This document shows positions 36,344 to 37,561 of a DNA stretch of 37,561 nucleotides, one piece after another (position 1 is the stretch's first letter; each line of letters starts with the position of its first letter). This DNA is from an uncultured Clostridia bacterium (GTDB taxonomy: Bacteria; Bacillota; Clostridia; Oscillospirales; Oscillospiraceae). Both the position numbers and the translations under genes were made by a program. The stretch is taken from assembly GCA_947367115.1 (NCBI GenBank), contig CANBCW010000017.1:1-37561 (forward strand), read 5' to 3'. The notes beneath the pieces are model-generated. The model did not search any database, was not told the DNA's origin, and saw only the letters and a program-made list of their open reading frames with translations.

Positions 36344-36369
36344 AAAACGCCGCCCTTTCGGGCGGCGTT
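36344..36369 (-). terminator. terminator of the acetyltransferase gene
   Basis: AACGCCGCCC and GGGCGGCGTT form a 10-bp stem with a TTTC loop and end in TTTTC on the minus strand. It may also stop dapA transcription weakly. Confidence 0.75.
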
Positions 36370-36372
36370 CAT

Positions 36373-36837
36373 TCACATCAGCTTTTCGTAATAAACGAGA
36401 TCCATACCGTCTTTGATCTTTTCGTACTTCCCTGTCCTGCGGTATCCCAATTTCTCGTAGAGATGACAGAGCTTTTCTTCCTGAAGGATCGTATCCAACG
36501 TCCATTTTCGGGCATTGGGATACAGAGCCTCCGCCAAAAGAATCGCCTGCTGGGCATAGCCGCGCCCCTGATGCTCCGGCAGGATACAAATGGGAGACAG
36601 GCGGCAGATCGCACCGAAATCGCAGACCCGCATCATGCCAACAGCCCGCTCAGAGTCCATGATCAAATAATAATCCGTAAAGGATTGCTCAAAACGCTGA
36701 ATGATACAGTCAACGGTTTCCGCAGCCGGGTTGGTATCAAAGTCCTGATATTTCTCCAACAGCGGCAGGAACGAACAGGCCTGTATCCCATGGAGCTCAT
36801 TGCAGTCGGCCCGGTGTGCTTTTTTCAGCGAGATCAT
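36373..36837 (-). CDS. GNAT family N-acetyltransferase
   Basis: The 154-residue protein has the GNAT acetyl-CoA fold. Motif A is visible as ICILPEHQGRGYAQQAI near 84-100 (the Q/RxxGxG/A pyrophosphate loop is QGRGYA), followed by motif B with LYEKLGYRRTGKY near 125-137. The substrate is unknown. Its ATG lies one base after the tyrS stop codon (TAAGATG) and lacks a clear ribosome site, so translation is probably coupled to tyrS. A TTG at 36846 would add three residues. Confidence 0.85.
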   Translation of the reverse strand: MISLKKAHRADCNELHGIQACSFLPLLEKYQDFDTNPAAETVDCIIQRFEQSFTDYYLIMDSERAVGMMRVCDFGAICRLSPICILPEHQGRGYAQQAILLAEALYPNARKWTLDTILQEEKLCHLYEKLGYRRTGKYEKIKDGMDLVYYEKLM

Positions 36838-36838
36838 C

Positions 36839-37561
36839 TTACACAAGAACAGCCTTATGGAATACCTTCTTGCCCTTGCGGATCTTCACGCCCTCTTTGA
36901 GCATTTCCTCCGTGACGGCAAACTGGGCGTTGGGTACCTTCTCGTCGTTCACAAGAACACCGCCCTGCTCCACAAGCTGCCGAGCCTGTTTGTTGGAGGG
37001 AGCCAGACCGCACAGTACCATCAGGTTCAGAATGCCGATCTTGCCATCCACCAGCTTGTCAGCGGTGATCTCGGTAGTGGGCATATTGGCATCATCACCG
37101 CCGCCGACAAACAGAGCCTTGGCGGCAGCCTGAGCCTTCATCGCTTCATCCTCGCCATGAACCAACTTGGTCAGCTCAAAGGCAAGGATCTCCTTGGCGG
37201 TGTTGAGCTGGGCATCCTTCCAGCTATCCATTTCATTGATCTGCTCCAGCGGCAGGAAGGTCAGCATCCGGATGCACTTAAGGACATCCGCGTCCTCCAC
37301 GTTGCGCCAGTACTGGTAGAAGTCGAAGGGGCTGGTTTTGTTGGGATCCAGCCAGACCGCGCCCTTAGCAGTCTTGCCCATCTTCTTGCCCTCGCTGTTC
37401 AGCAGCAGCGTGATGGTCATGGCGTGGGCATCCTTGCCCAGCTTACGGCGAATCAACTCGGTGCCGCCCAGCATATTGCTCCACTGGTCGTTGCCGCCGA
37501 ACTGCATATTGCAGCCGTAATGCTGGAACAAGTAGTAGAAGTCGTAGGACTGCATGGGCAT
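36839..37561 (-). CDS. tyrS: tyrosyl-tRNA synthetase, C-terminal part (cut by window edge)
   Basis: The visible 240 residues hold the end of the class I catalytic core, with QFGGNDQWSN, and the KMSKS-type loop KKMGKT, the alpha-helical anticodon-binding domain and a C-terminal S4 RNA-binding domain (SNKQARQLVEQGGVLVNDEKV). The N-terminal third with the HIGH motif lies beyond 37561, so any T-box leader is also outside the window. The frame begins at the window edge, not at a true start. Confidence 0.95.
   Translation of the reverse strand: MPMQSYDFYYLFQHYGCNMQFGGNDQWSNMLGGTELIRRKLGKDAHAMTITLLLNSEGKKMGKTAKGAVWLDPNKTSPFDFYQYWRNVEDADVLKCIRMLTFLPLEQINEMDSWKDAQLNTAKEILAFELTKLVHGEDEAMKAQAAAKALFVGGGDDANMPTTEITADKLVDGKIGILNLMVLCGLAPSNKQARQLVEQGGVLVNDEKVPNAQFAVTEEMLKEGVKIRKGKKVFHKAVLV

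Noticed and set aside
37365..37385. KMGKT instead of KMSKS in tyrosyl-tRNA synthetase
   Set aside because: Variants such as KFGKT are normal in bacterial TyrRS, so this is not a defect.

Overview
The window is a core-chromosome stretch from an endospore-forming member of the Clostridia, most likely an Oscillospiraceae/Ruminococcaceae-type gut Firmicute. This is inferred from a GC content of roughly 50%, the spoIIAA-spoIIAB-sigF operon, yqfC, yqfD, ylbJ and yunB sporulation genes, a T-box ahead of valS, and the typical Firmicutes run era-yqzL-recO with mutS2. It holds 35 protein genes that I can support, no rRNA, tRNA or CRISPR, and is densely packed. Most genes lie on the minus strand.

Left edge (1-712): a GC-rich, gene-free segment unlike the rest. 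It has nested inverted repeats, a near-consensus promoter that drives a predicted ~94-nt terminated RNA, two further palindromes, and three TGGTGTA direct repeats just outside the 3' end of the first gene. I read it as the end of an integrative element whose body lies left of the window. This is the least explained part of the window.

713-8750: a divergent HhH-GPD glycosylase-like protein, pfkA, a large membrane-anchored protein with a C-terminal TPM-like domain, xerD with a SpoIIM-like membrane protein, a small four-helix membrane protein, and a phosphohexomutase.

8755-19694 (minus strand): a coiled-coil protein, coaD, rsmD, uvrC, an HPr-like protein, mutS2, recO, the small overlapping yqzL, era, ybeY, phoH, yqfD and yqfC. 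This links DNA repair, ribosome maturation and mother-cell sporulation genes, often with overlapping ends.

19778-27645: ylbJ and a small cysteine-rich protein on the plus strand, then ligA overlapping yunB, pcrA, and the sigF operon on the minus strand.

27683-37561: valS with a T-box leader, back-to-back with the promoter of a membrane glycosyltransferase; then yajC, tgt, an alpha/beta hydrolase and queA (queuosine synthesis), divergent from dapA; then a MITE-like palindromic element, a GNAT acetyltransferase and the 3' part of tyrS, cut by the window edge.

Several starts were moved from the longest open frame to the codon with the best ribosome binding site. The clearest is queA, which appears to start at TTG. 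The large conserved genes are secure. The left-edge element, the SpoIIM assignment, the small RNA and the operator-like palindromes are inferences.
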